In this document: positions 1 through 6,615 of the stretch, piece by piece
Position numbering within the stretch: position 1 is the stretch's first letter
Layout of the letters: each line of letters opens with the position of its first letter
Assembly: GCA_028717465.1 (NCBI GenBank)
Contig: JAQUNS010000035.1
Location: 1-6,615 of the forward strand
Direction of reading: 5' to 3'
Origin: Candidatus Omnitrophota bacterium
GTDB lineage: Bacteria > Omnitrophota > Gorgyraeia > Kaelpiales > Kaelpiaceae
Length of the DNA stretch: 6,615 bases
Translations under genes and position numbers: made by a program
Notes under the pieces: model-generated
Databases searched by the model: none
Seen by the model: only the letters and a program-made list of their open reading frames with translations
Told to the model about the DNA's origin: nothing

Positions 1-602
1 AAGAATATGCCGGCATGCTTAAAGCTCTTGTGCCCTAGCAGCCCGAAAAAAAAGAATATCGGAATTAAAATAAGCGCTTCTGTCCTGGTTAAAGTGAGCA
101 AAAAGGTGGTTATGATTAAGCCGCCTAAAGATTTAAAATTGACATCCTTGACCCAGCAGATAAAATAATCAGCTGCCAATATTAATAAAGGAACATAAAA
201 AGTAAATGCCGAGATAGAATGGAAAAAAATAGATATATTTAGATTTATGGCTACCAACAAACCTAAGATAAAACCCACTATGCTGTTAAACCTCTTCCCC
301 AACCTGTAAGACAAAAAAACGGTCAGGACGCCTATCAAATGTATTACTAAAGCCAAAATATAGGGGCGCCTTTCAAAGATCATATAGAGTATATTCTTGG
401 CTATCGGTACCAAGGGCGGCCTATACATAACGGCATAGGGGTCGAATATCTGTCCGGTCATAAGCTGCAATCCGCAGACATCGTAACTATAGGCATCCAT
501 ACCCGGATACCACTCATAAACTAGGTAGGTAAAAACATGGTTCAAAACCGCGACTAAAACAACCGCAAATAATCCAAAGGTTTCAACTTTATATTTTTTC
601 AA
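1..602 (-). CDS. GT-C/GT39-like polytopic membrane glycosyltransferase, N-terminal part (cut by left window edge)
   Basis: An open frame of 200 codons runs off the left edge of the window, so only the N-terminus is seen. The protein starts with a basic stretch (KKYK), then a hydrophobic segment at about residues 8-28. An extracytoplasmic loop follows, with an acidic residue in GMDAYSYD (Asp36) and the motif YRPPLVP (60-66). Further membrane segments lie at about 80-98, 107-127, 131-149, 160-171 and 176-190, with RTEAL at 173-177. An Asp in the first outer loop followed by R-P and an alternating hydrophobic pattern is typical of the GT-C fold (GT39/ArnT/PMT-like), which moves sugars from polyprenyl-phosphate carriers outside the membrane. 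Family membership is inferred from this pattern. The only start codon before residue 35 is TTG at 602-600. It has no clear Shine-Dalgarno sequence, and the frame is open back to a TAG at 665-663. The substrate is unknown. Confidence 0.72.
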   Translation of the reverse strand, partial: MKKYKVETFGLFAVVLVAVLNHVFTYLVYEWYPGMDAYSYDVCGLQLMTGQIFDPYAVMYRPPLVPIAKNILYMIFERRPYILALVIHLIGVLTVFLSYRLGKRFNSIVGFILGLLVAINLNISIFFHSISAFTFYVPLLILAADYFICWVKDVNFKSLGGLIITTFLLTLTRTEALILIPIFFFFGLLGHKSFKHAGIF

Positions 603-674
603 TACATCTGTTATGTTATTTTTACTTAAAATAATATTATATTCAGGACATCTGACATACTTCTAGGCATATAA

Positions 675-693
675 ATTACGGCTTACCAGTAAT
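675..693 (-). terminator. Small hairpin after the 556-residue SGNH/TPR gene, possible weak terminator
   Basis: Read on the minus strand, this site is ATTAC-T-GG-TAAG-CC-GTAAT. It can form a 7-bp stem with one bulged T and a four-base loop, about 27 bases past the stop of the preceding gene. The tail after it is TTATAT rather than a clean run of T, so termination would be weak at best. It may simply be chance pairing in AT-rich DNA. Confidence 0.22.
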
Positions 694-719
694 AATAAAA
701 TGAGATAAAATGATACTAA

Positions 720-2390
720 TCATAGTTTAAATAATTCTTTATAACATTCAATTTCTACAGAATTATTTATATCTCTTGCCCTTTCCCAATTTTCACATAC
801 ACCTTCCTTGTCCCCTAAAAAATCGCAAACCAATGCTTTGCTAAGATAAGCTAGATAAAAATCCTGCTTAAGCTCTATTGCATCGTTAAAGTATGCTAAA
901 GCTTGCTCGGTCATATTCAACTGCCTAAAAGCCTCACCTACCATATATAGAACATACGGCCAATTTTTTTTATAATCACTCAAAAAATCTGCCTCAGGTT
1001 TATTTAACATATGCTCTTGGTTAAGTATATAATCTCTGATATTTTGCCTGGAAAAACGTATTTCCTCTATTTTCTCTGGATAGATAAAGTATAAAATTTT
1101 CAACATATCGATGATCCTATCAGATACGCCGGTAAAATTGTATCCTCCGGACTCAGTGGTAAGACAGTATATGATACCGCTAAAATGCCCTTCAAACGGC
1201 ATTCTCCTGTTGTTTTGTTTTCTAAAATCAGAAAGACGTTCTTTGACGCAATCAAACCGTACATCTTTGCAATCTAGCCCGTATAAAGCCGAGAAAAGAC
1301 TCGCATTTGACAGGATGGCTTCAATGATCAGCTCTGTTACAATGCTGTATTCACTCAGATACCAATGACAATAGTCAAACATTAACTCTTTTCCAACTAA
1401 GCCATGCTCTGCAATTTCCATAAATTTAGATTCTATATCAATAAGGATAGTATTATGTTTTTTGCATATCAGCCGTAATAATTCATTGCTTGAAGGCCTG
1501 GCGCTAATCCAAAAATTAGACGGCGTATCATATGCCCTTAAATAGTAGAGTTTTGCTTTTTTATAATCTCCTAACCTGTTATAAGCAAATCCCAAATAAT
1601 AAAGACCTAAGGCATTATCAGGATCAGAATTCAAAAGCTCTGTTAAGTTTTTTATGGCTAAGTCAATTTTGTTATTCTCCAGATAATATTTTGACTTTAT
1701 AAAATTTTCTAAAAATCTATCGCTGCCGGAACGGGGGCAATCCGGAGCTATATCTTTAAAATTGAAAGGTAAAGTGCAAATCATTATCGGTATTTTATTC
1801 TTCTTAGCCAAATTAATAATATTTAGGATGTTTTTTTCATATCCAGATAGCCTCTCCTGTAAACTTCTCCTTTTAAGAGCAATTTTTTTAGTGAATCTAT
1901 CCTGTAACATGCTGTAGATATAGGATTTTCTAAAAAACATATTTAAATAATAAGCTGTTATATTGATTTTAACAGGGTCATAATATTCATTATTACCGGA
2001 AAAAACTATAATTAAATCAGGTTGTTTTAAAATAATGTTTTTCATTACGACGTATACACGATAAGAGTCGTAAGCCCCCTGACCAAGATTAAAAACCTCA
2101 AATTTACCGCAATCAGTAAGAATATTCAAAGACGTTCTCAAAACTTGTTCAGGAAAACCAGCAGCGACTGAACCTCCGACAATAAACACTCTTTTGGTGC
2201 CTGGCATTTTAGTGTCTGGTATCGACCTGCTGGAAACAAAGTTACGAAAACTTAAATAACTATGTTTAAATTGAGGACTATCTTCGTAGATAGGAATAGT
2301 TTCTAATTTAACTCTTGCAATTAATTCTAAAGCAATAAAAACAAAGAAAATCACCAAAGAAAAAACAAATATCTTTCTGCTTATTTTCAT
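720..2390 (-). CDS. Membrane-anchored SGNH/GDSL-type hydrolase with TPR repeats (556 aa)
   Basis: One N-terminal helix (about residues 7-24, after KISRK) should anchor the protein with its body outside the cytoplasm. An SGNH fold follows. Block I is VGGSVAAG, with the likely nucleophile Ser74. Block II is NLGQGAYDS (Asn101, Gly103). Block III is SGNNE (Gly132, Asn134). Block V is FDYCHW, with the Asp339/His342 pair. All four signature blocks are present, so the enzyme is probably active as an esterase or acyltransferase. A one- to two-repeat TPR segment (about 232-290, with YYLGFAYNRLGDYKKA) sits inside the SGNH fold, between a strand at 201-206 and block V. A second TPR region closes the protein (about 478-545, with ALAYFNDAIEL). 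Residues 360-470 are not recognised. The start codon lies in an ATGA overlap with the 655-residue SGNH gene, which implies translational coupling; only a weak GAG lies upstream. A role in acylating or deacylating a surface glycan fits the neighbours but is inferred. Confidence 0.85.
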   Translation of the reverse strand: MKISRKIFVFSLVIFFVFIALELIARVKLETIPIYEDSPQFKHSYLSFRNFVSSRSIPDTKMPGTKRVFIVGGSVAAGFPEQVLRTSLNILTDCGKFEVFNLGQGAYDSYRVYVVMKNIILKQPDLIIVFSGNNEYYDPVKINITAYYLNMFFRKSYIYSMLQDRFTKKIALKRRSLQERLSGYEKNILNIINLAKKNKIPIMICTLPFNFKDIAPDCPRSGSDRFLENFIKSKYYLENNKIDLAIKNLTELLNSDPDNALGLYYLGFAYNRLGDYKKAKLYYLRAYDTPSNFWISARPSSNELLRLICKKHNTILIDIESKFMEIAEHGLVGKELMFDYCHWYLSEYSIVTELIIEAILSNASLFSALYGLDCKDVRFDCVKERLSDFRKQNNRRMPFEGHFSGIIYCLTTESGGYNFTGVSDRIIDMLKILYFIYPEKIEEIRFSRQNIRDYILNQEHMLNKPEADFLSDYKKNWPYVLYMVGEAFRQLNMTEQALAYFNDAIELKQDFYLAYLSKALVCDFLGDKEGVCENWERARDINNSVEIECYKELFKL

Positions 2391-4354
2391 CTAATCTCGA
2401 AAACTCTATTCCAGATAGCATCGGCAATATTCTCTGCTATCATTCTATTGCCCAGAGGCGTACAATGGCCAAAATCTCCGGCAAAATTATCCTCAAAATA
2501 ATCCTCATAATTACCGCTAGCAATCGCAGTAAAAAAATTAATTTTATTTTCAACAAACACTATGCCCTCCTTGCAATCGAAAATAGACCTAAGACTATCT
2601 ATATCGCGTAAAGGATATTGTACGCATATCAATTTTATATTTCTATTCAGCACTTTATCTTTTAGCAGTTTATAATTATAGACTGTTGATTTATGCCTAT
2701 AGTGCAACCGGAAATTATCGGCTTTTTTAAAATATTTTAAAGCTAAGCTTTTTTCACCTTGTAATAAAAATTTTATAGCTAAAATACCGTAAAGCCTATC
2801 GGTATTATAAAAAACCAGCCCTGTATTGCCTGTATTTTTTAAAACATAATCTATTTTAGAGATAATCTCTCTCTGTGCTTTAAGATCTTCTTTGTGTCTA
2901 TAAATATCAATAAGCTCTATGTAAGGAACGGCATTTTCGGGTTCTAACTCAATGGCCTTTTTAAACATCTTTTCCGCTTCTTCTATTGCTCGGAATTCAT
3001 CCTTATAGCACCAGCCGGCATAAATATACAATCCTGCGTCTATACAATCGGGGTATTTTGCTAAAACTTCTTGCAGCAAATCATATTGAAAAGTTCTTTC
3101 TCCTATTTCTCTGTAAAAATTGGACATTTCAACATAAGTTGCTGTCCCGGCAGCATCCATTGCAACTGCCTGCTTGAAAACATCCTTAATTTCATCTATC
3201 TTCTTCCACTCTCCATAGCATCTTATAAGTTCATCATAGGCAACTGTGCAACTGGGCTGAACATGTAACACATGCTTAAGCATCTGCTCTGCTTTTTCAA
3301 ATTCGCCTTTTAACCTATAATTTTTACCTAAAACTAACAGGATATTGGCATCAAGACTAAAATTTTTAACAAGATTATCTGCTTTTTCATATTGACCGCT
3401 GTCTAAATATAGTAACAGTAGGTCCGAATAGACAGAATTGTTTTCAGGGTTTATCTTCAGAGCTTTTTTGTACATTATTTCTGCATCTTCAAACAAACCT
3501 TGAGATTTGAATAGATTTCCCCATTCAACATACAGCCAGCTATTCTCAGAATCTATTGCATATGATTTCTCATACATAGCAAGAGCCTCTTTATATCGAG
3601 CCTGCTCTCTAAAACACCGGCCTAAATACAGATACACTTCCGATGTCTTTTTAGAAGCTGCGTTTAACAATCTATTTAATATATCTTCTGCTTGTTTGTA
3701 TTTTTTTTCTTCTATATGTTTTTTAGCCTGCCTTAAAACAGCACTATATTCTAAATCACAATCGCTATTAACAACTCTAGAAATTTTATCTCTCCCATAT
3801 TTAAAAAATAAATTTACACTAGTTTTCATATTTCTGATAGTATGTAAAATATTTTTACCATAGCCATCCAAACTAAAAAAAACTATTCTCAGTAGTCTAT
3901 ATAATTTCAATTTAGATATAAATAAACTCCATCTGTCGATATCAATAGGCTGGCTAAATATTTTGTTATCAGCATCATTGACTCCCATCATGACCACAAC
4001 AATGCCGGGATTATATTTTTCGATAGAATCATCCAGAATAGAGACTATGTAAGAACTCTGTATAGCATGCCTGCCTTTATTGACAACCTTAAAGCTTATG
4101 CCTTTGTCGTTATCGTTTAAAACCTCCTCAAGCTGGCTTGGCCAGGACATATCGCCACCCCAGACCGTCATGGACTCTCCTAAGCACAGCACAGAATATT
4201 GTGAGCCGCCTGATGTTGAAATTTTATTTTCACTCTCTTGTAGATATATCAAAATTCTGGCGGTTAAACGCATCCCAGCCTCAATGATAACGAGAGACAG
4301 CAAAATACCTAGAAAAATCATGGCTATTTTATGCTTAAGATAAAACTTTGCCAT
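2387..4354 (-). CDS. Membrane-anchored SGNH-type hydrolase split by a long TPR array (655 aa)
   Basis: An N-terminal signal-anchor helix (about residues 10-26) precedes an SGNH core. Block I is CLGESMTVWG, with the likely nucleophile Ser61. Block II is NKGRHAIQS (Asn92, Gly94). Block III is MMGVNDAD (Gly124, Asn126, Asp127). From about 204 to 548 the chain is a run of nine or ten TPR-like units of about 34 residues, for example YLYLGRCFREQARYKEALAM and AEIMYKKALKINPEN. The SGNH fold then resumes with a strand (NIKLICVQYPL, 572-582) and block V, GDFGHCTPLGNRMIA (Asp627, His630). The catalytic Ser and His are thus more than 560 residues apart in sequence, with the TPR domain inserted between them. 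GES-type block I and HCTPLGN resemble membrane-associated SGNH proteins of exopolysaccharide systems; this is pattern similarity only. The ATG at 4354-4352 has a weak AGAAG upstream. The stop overlaps the next gene's start. The substrate is unknown. Confidence 0.85.
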   Translation of the reverse strand: MAKFYLKHKIAMIFLGILLSLVIIEAGMRLTARILIYLQESENKISTSGGSQYSVLCLGESMTVWGGDMSWPSQLEEVLNDNDKGISFKVVNKGRHAIQSSYIVSILDDSIEKYNPGIVVVMMGVNDADNKIFSQPIDIDRWSLFISKLKLYRLLRIVFFSLDGYGKNILHTIRNMKTSVNLFFKYGRDKISRVVNSDCDLEYSAVLRQAKKHIEEKKYKQAEDILNRLLNAASKKTSEVYLYLGRCFREQARYKEALAMYEKSYAIDSENSWLYVEWGNLFKSQGLFEDAEIMYKKALKINPENNSVYSDLLLLYLDSGQYEKADNLVKNFSLDANILLVLGKNYRLKGEFEKAEQMLKHVLHVQPSCTVAYDELIRCYGEWKKIDEIKDVFKQAVAMDAAGTATYVEMSNFYREIGERTFQYDLLQEVLAKYPDCIDAGLYIYAGWCYKDEFRAIEEAEKMFKKAIELEPENAVPYIELIDIYRHKEDLKAQREIISKIDYVLKNTGNTGLVFYNTDRLYGILAIKFLLQGEKSLALKYFKKADNFRLHYRHKSTVYNYKLLKDKVLNRNIKLICVQYPLRDIDSLRSIFDCKEGIVFVENKINFFTAIASGNYEDYFEDNFAGDFGHCTPLGNRMIAENIADAIWNRVFEIR

Positions 4355-4388
4355 ATTATCAACTTCTGTAAAAGTAAATATAAAAATA

Positions 4389-4418
4389 ATTATATTCCAT
4401 TTGCAATCATTTCCCCAA
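4389..4418 (-). promoter_or_regulatory. Weak sigma-70-like promoter candidate before the SGNH/TPR pair
   Basis: On the minus strand, TATAAT (4394-4389) lies 18 bases after TTGGGG (4418-4413), within the 83-base gap ahead of the 655-residue gene. The -10 is a perfect match, but only three bases of the -35 agree with TTGACA. A transcript starting here would have a leader of about 25-30 bases. Perfect -10 hexamers arise often by chance in DNA this AT-rich. The larger gap here than at the other boundaries of the block gives slight extra support. Confidence 0.25.
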
Positions 4419-4437
4419 AAACCACTAAAGACAGGTA

Positions 4438-5532
4438 TTACCTTCTAACTATATCAAAAGTCTCTTTATCTATAACCCAATAAGAATCCTGATTTGAAAA
4501 AGTAAAACCGTCTATATATTTCCTGGGAAATACCCACTGATAAGTTCCATGCATAAACCTTTCTCCCATCTCTCTATTCCAGCATAATCGAGGCAGAAAA
4601 TTTACTATATCATCATCGATAAATAATTTGTGCTCTTTGTTAATAGCACCATTTTCCAAATTAATTTTAATATCAGAAAGCATTGAACTTAAAGGAGCCA
4701 GCTGATCATTCAGTAGTTTTAACCCATAATTCCTGGTAACTAAAATATTGAACAGAATAATTAAAGGCAATAGGCCTAAAATTAGATATTTAAATCTTTT
4801 ATATAACTGAGTTAAGCAGGATATTAAAACAGCCGCCAGCAGAAATGTAAAAATGTTAAACATATACATGTATCTAAACTGCGTAATGCCAAAATAAATA
4901 TCGTTTGTCGCCAGCCTGAGAAAAAGTAGCGTAAAAGCCTGAGAGAAATACAGGATTAAAGATACTGAGGTTAATTTTAAATACTGCCTTTGGCCGCCTT
5001 TATATAGATAGATCAGGAAATATACCATAGATAGAAATACGATACTGCCACCTATGGATATTAAAACTACCGGGTTAATTTCAAACATAGAATTTAAAAA
5101 CAGCCTTAAATTAAGATTAACATCAATGACTAAAGGAGCAGCCATAATAGGCGCCGCATTAACCAAAAATCCATTGTAAGCCAGGTTAAACCAGGCACTT
5201 GAAAATCCTATTAATATATTGCGAATATTGAATATATCGCCAAGAGGAGTTGAAGGGCTATTATAAATGTTAAAATTTTTGATTATAAAAAATAAAAACA
5301 GATAAAATCCATATGCAGCAAGCACCGCAATTAAAGTCATTCTCTTGATACTTAAACTGTATTTTTTGTCGGCATTGCCTAAATGTAAATAATTTATCAA
5401 CAAAATAGATGCCGGAAATAATATAAATGTTTCATAACACAAAACTCCTGAAATTAAAAAGAATAGTGACAAAAATAACTTATATTTTCTGCCTGTCTTA
5501 AGAAAATTAAAATATTCTATTAATCCGAACAA
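4438..5532 (-). CDS. C-terminal part of a frameshifted GT-C-like membrane protein
   Basis: This 364-codon frame carries at least six hydrophobic segments, at about residues 20-46, 65-86, 154-176, 187-207, 221-242 and 249-266, separated by short basic loops. It contains QFRYMYMF (218-225), reminiscent of the RY-containing helix seen in many GT39-like proteins. It ends in a hydrophilic tail of about 100 residues (LFIDDD, DSYWVIDK). The called start is a TTG (5532-5530) without a ribosome binding site. The frame is open 17 codons further upstream, to a TGA at 5586-5584, and those codons encode hydrophobic sequence (LSYLYYIAACFVLF) that reads like a membrane helix. Both facts suggest this is not an independent gene but the rest of the protein begun at 6002. 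Taken together the two parts form a polytopic transferase-like protein of about 521 residues, of normal size for GT-C enzymes. The sugar and acceptor are unknown. The next gene begins 83 bases downstream. Confidence 0.7.
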   Translation of the reverse strand: MFGLIEYFNFLKTGRKYKLFLSLFFLISGVLCYETFILFPASILLINYLHLGNADKKYSLSIKRMTLIAVLAAYGFYLFLFFIIKNFNIYNSPSTPLGDIFNIRNILIGFSSAWFNLAYNGFLVNAAPIMAAPLVIDVNLNLRLFLNSMFEINPVVLISIGGSIVFLSMVYFLIYLYKGGQRQYLKLTSVSLILYFSQAFTLLFLRLATNDIYFGITQFRYMYMFNIFTFLLAAVLISCLTQLYKRFKYLILGLLPLIILFNILVTRNYGLKLLNDQLAPLSSMLSDIKINLENGAINKEHKLFIDDDIVNFLPRLCWNREMGERFMHGTYQWVFPRKYIDGFTFSNQDSYWVIDKETFDIVRR

Positions 5533-5546
5533 AACAAAGCATGCAG

Positions 5547-5583
5547 CTATATAATATAAATATGATAAGACCAGCAGATAATA
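5547..5583 (-). other. Frameshift junction between the two halves of the GT-C-like gene
   Basis: Over these 37 bases both reading frames are open. The upstream frame ends at TAG (5549-5547), and the downstream frame is open from just after a TGA at 5586-5584. Going from one frame to the other needs a -1 step, equal to one lost base. The span 6002-4438 is 1565 bases, one short of 522 whole codons. Restoring a base near TATTATATAG would read SYHIYYIAACFVLFGL, a continuous membrane helix. No classical slippery heptamer of the X XXY YYZ type is visible. Confidence 0.6.
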
Positions 5584-6002
5584 TCAAAATGGGAAAACAG
5601 AAAAGAAAAGACCGCTGTTAACAATAATACTAAAATCTTATCCTGACAAAAGTTTTTTGCCAATCTGTAAAAAAGAACGATGCTCAAACAATATAAAATA
5701 AAATTGGTGATTTGAAAATATACAAAATTTGCCCCGAATATCAGCCACTCTAAGTAAAGCACAGGATATGCCAAAGGCTGGAAACGTATCTGAGAAAAAG
5801 GATCGTAAAGAGAAAGATGGTTCAGCTTAGCAAAAAAACCCATGCTCTCTATGCTGTGAAAAAAGAATGATGTTGACCAGTAATCGCTTCTGGGAGGATA
5901 GAAAAAAACCGGAAAGTAAACATAGAATAATAAACCAAAAATCACGACAAACAAAAAATGCAGGTGATTTATCTTTGTTATTTTAATTTTTATACCTCTC
6001 AT
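5547..6002 (-). CDS. N-terminal part of a frameshifted GT-C-like membrane protein
   Basis: This 151-codon frame begins at ATG 6002-6000, ten bases behind the stop of the YfhO-type gene. A purine-rich AGGCAGG lies about 15 bases upstream, which is far for a ribosome site. The chain has a basic N-terminus and a first membrane helix (about 14-34). An outer loop follows with RSDYW (Asp40) and RFQPLAYP (74-81), then helices at about 82-90, 93-112 and 122-137, with SHFDIICWS near the end. The acidic residue in the first loop, the R-x-x-P-L element and the helix layout are those of the N-terminal half of GT-C/GT39-like transferases. Such proteins are never this short, and the frame stops in the middle of an expected helix. 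The sequence therefore looks like the front of the gene continued in another frame at 5583-4438. It could be a recent pseudogene, an assembly error or, less likely, recoding. Confidence 0.68.
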   Translation of the reverse strand: MRGIKIKITKINHLHFLFVVIFGLLFYVYFPVFFYPPRSDYWSTSFFFHSIESMGFFAKLNHLSLYDPFSQIRFQPLAYPVLYLEWLIFGANFVYFQITNFILYCLSIVLFYRLAKNFCQDKILVLLLTAVFSFLFSHFDIICWSYHIYII

Positions 6003-6012
6003 TTATATAAAA

Positions 6013-6615
6013 CTACCTGCCTGCAGTCTGCAATTTTTTGCAATACAATAGATTTGCAGTGAATAATAATACAGCCAGCACTAAAGAAGCAACTGAAACC
6101 GCTTTGCCTTTTTTCCATATAGAAGGCAGAAAAAAAATATCGACTTCATGCTGCCCTTCATCCAGCCAGATACCTCTCTGGCAATAGTTTACGCGGTATA
6201 TCTCTTGTGGCCTGCCATCTACTCGCGCTTTCCAGCCCGGATACCATACCTCTGTAAATACCATCATAGATGGAATAGTTATATCAGCTTTTAAAGTCAC
6301 TCTGTTGGGGTTGCTGAAATCTGGCTCTTTAATAACGTTCAATCCCTGCAAGTTGGCGAAATGGGCAAGATAATCATCTTCTATCTTGTTATCGTATTTA
6401 ATATTTGGATTAAAATCTGCATAGACGGCTCTGCGTAAATCTAATTCTACCAAATTACTTAACTGCTCCTCGTCTTGAGCAATAATAACTTTATCTAAAG
6501 TATAGACCCTGGGCAAAGGATTTTTGTTTATATGAAGAAACATTTCCGGATCAATTTTTATTGCATCTTCTTGGCTCCTAAAAACATCTGGGCTTTTTCC
6601 TTTAGTTAAAAAATA
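6013..6615 (-). CDS. YfhO-family membrane protein, C-terminal part (cut by right window edge)
   Basis: The frame is open from the right edge through 200 codons to TAG at 6015-6013. The ATG at 6543-6541 is internal, because coding-like sequence (SPDVFRSQEDA) continues upstream of it. The visible part is an outer-face domain with features usual near the C-terminus of YfhO-type proteins. PLPRVYTLD lies early. The conserved element VWYPGWKARVDG sits at about 123-134 of the visible part. It is followed by IYRVNYCQRGIWLDEGQHEV, and then one last membrane helix (about 170-190) ending in a short basic tail. Full YfhO proteins are large, with a dozen or more membrane helices before this domain. In Gram-positive bacteria family members take part in glycosylating lipoteichoic acid; in other phyla the role is mostly uncharacterised. 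Here it heads the visible gene block, ten bases before the frameshifted GT-C gene, so the two are probably co-transcribed. Confidence 0.8.
   Translation of the reverse strand, partial: YFLTKGKSPDVFRSQEDAIKIDPEMFLHINKNPLPRVYTLDKVIIAQDEEQLSNLVELDLRRAVYADFNPNIKYDNKIEDDYLAHFANLQGLNVIKEPDFSNPNRVTLKADITIPSMMVFTEVWYPGWKARVDGRPQEIYRVNYCQRGIWLDEGQHEVDIFFLPSIWKKGKAVSVASLVLAVLLFTANLLYCKKLQTAGR

Noticed and set aside
636..641. Minus-strand TATAAT in the gap before the left-edge GT-C gene
   Set aside because: No -35-like hexamer lies 16-18 bases upstream, and AT-rich sequence gives such hexamers by chance.
696..715. Ten-base tandem repeat (taaaatgaga/taaaatgata)
   Set aside because: Only two copies with one mismatch in low-complexity AT-rich DNA; no sign of a functional array.
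1111..1368. Plus-strand open frame inside the 556-residue SGNH/TPR gene
   Set aside because: It lies wholly opposite a gene with clear domains, has no ribosome site, and its predicted protein has no recognisable feature.
2986..3863. Three plus-strand open frames opposite the TPR array
   Set aside because: They mirror repeat-coding sequence on the minus strand, two of them overlap each other, and none shows a start signal.
4080..4343. Plus-strand open frame opposite the N-terminus of the 655-residue protein
   Set aside because: The minus strand here encodes the anchor helix and SGNH blocks I-II, so the plus-strand frame is a shadow.
6541..6543. ATG as the true start of the YfhO-type protein
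   Set aside because: The frame stays open and coding-like to the window edge, and the domain seen is the C-terminal end of a much larger family.
1..6615. CRISPR arrays, tRNA or rRNA genes, insertion sequences and attachment sites
   Set aside because: I saw no regularly spaced repeats, cloverleaf-like sequence, transposase motifs or terminal inverted repeats anywhere in the window.

Overview
The window is a compact, single-direction block of cell-envelope genes. Every supportable gene lies on the minus strand, so transcription runs from high to low coordinates. Base composition is AT-rich. Codon use favours TTA, ATA, AGA and AAA, and gaps between genes are short. Multi-spanning GT-C-type membrane proteins, a YfhO-type protein and SGNH hydrolases carrying TPR repeats suggest a free-living or sediment bacterium of a candidate-phylum type, for example Omnitrophota-like. 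That assignment is inference from gene style only; there is no rRNA or marker gene here.

In transcription order the layout is as follows. (1) 6615-6013: the C-terminal 200 residues of a YfhO-family membrane protein, whose start lies beyond the right edge. (2) 6002-4438: a GT-C/GT39-like polytopic membrane protein split into two reading frames by a frameshift at about 5547-5583. Restoring one base gives a continuous protein of about 521 residues. (3) An 83-base gap (4437-4355) with a weak promoter-like sequence. (4) 4354-2387: a 655-residue membrane-anchored SGNH/GDSL-type protein whose hydrolase fold is interrupted by nine or ten TPR-like repeats. (5) 2390-720: a second, 556-residue membrane-anchored SGNH/TPR protein that overlaps its upstream neighbour by ATGA. 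(6) A 117-base gap (719-603) with a small hairpin. (7) 602-1: the N-terminal 200 residues of another GT-C-like membrane protein, cut by the left edge.

Polyprenyl-linked GT-C transferases and YfhO proteins work at the outer face of the cytoplasmic membrane on surface or secreted glycans. SGNH proteins anchored by one N-terminal helix often add or remove acyl groups on such glycans. The likeliest reading is a locus for building and decorating a surface polysaccharide or glycoprotein. The substrate cannot be told from sequence, and no gene symbol is assigned because none of the proteins can be named with certainty.

The two observations most worth following are the SGNH domains split by TPR arrays, present in two adjacent and differently built copies, and the frameshifted GT-C gene.
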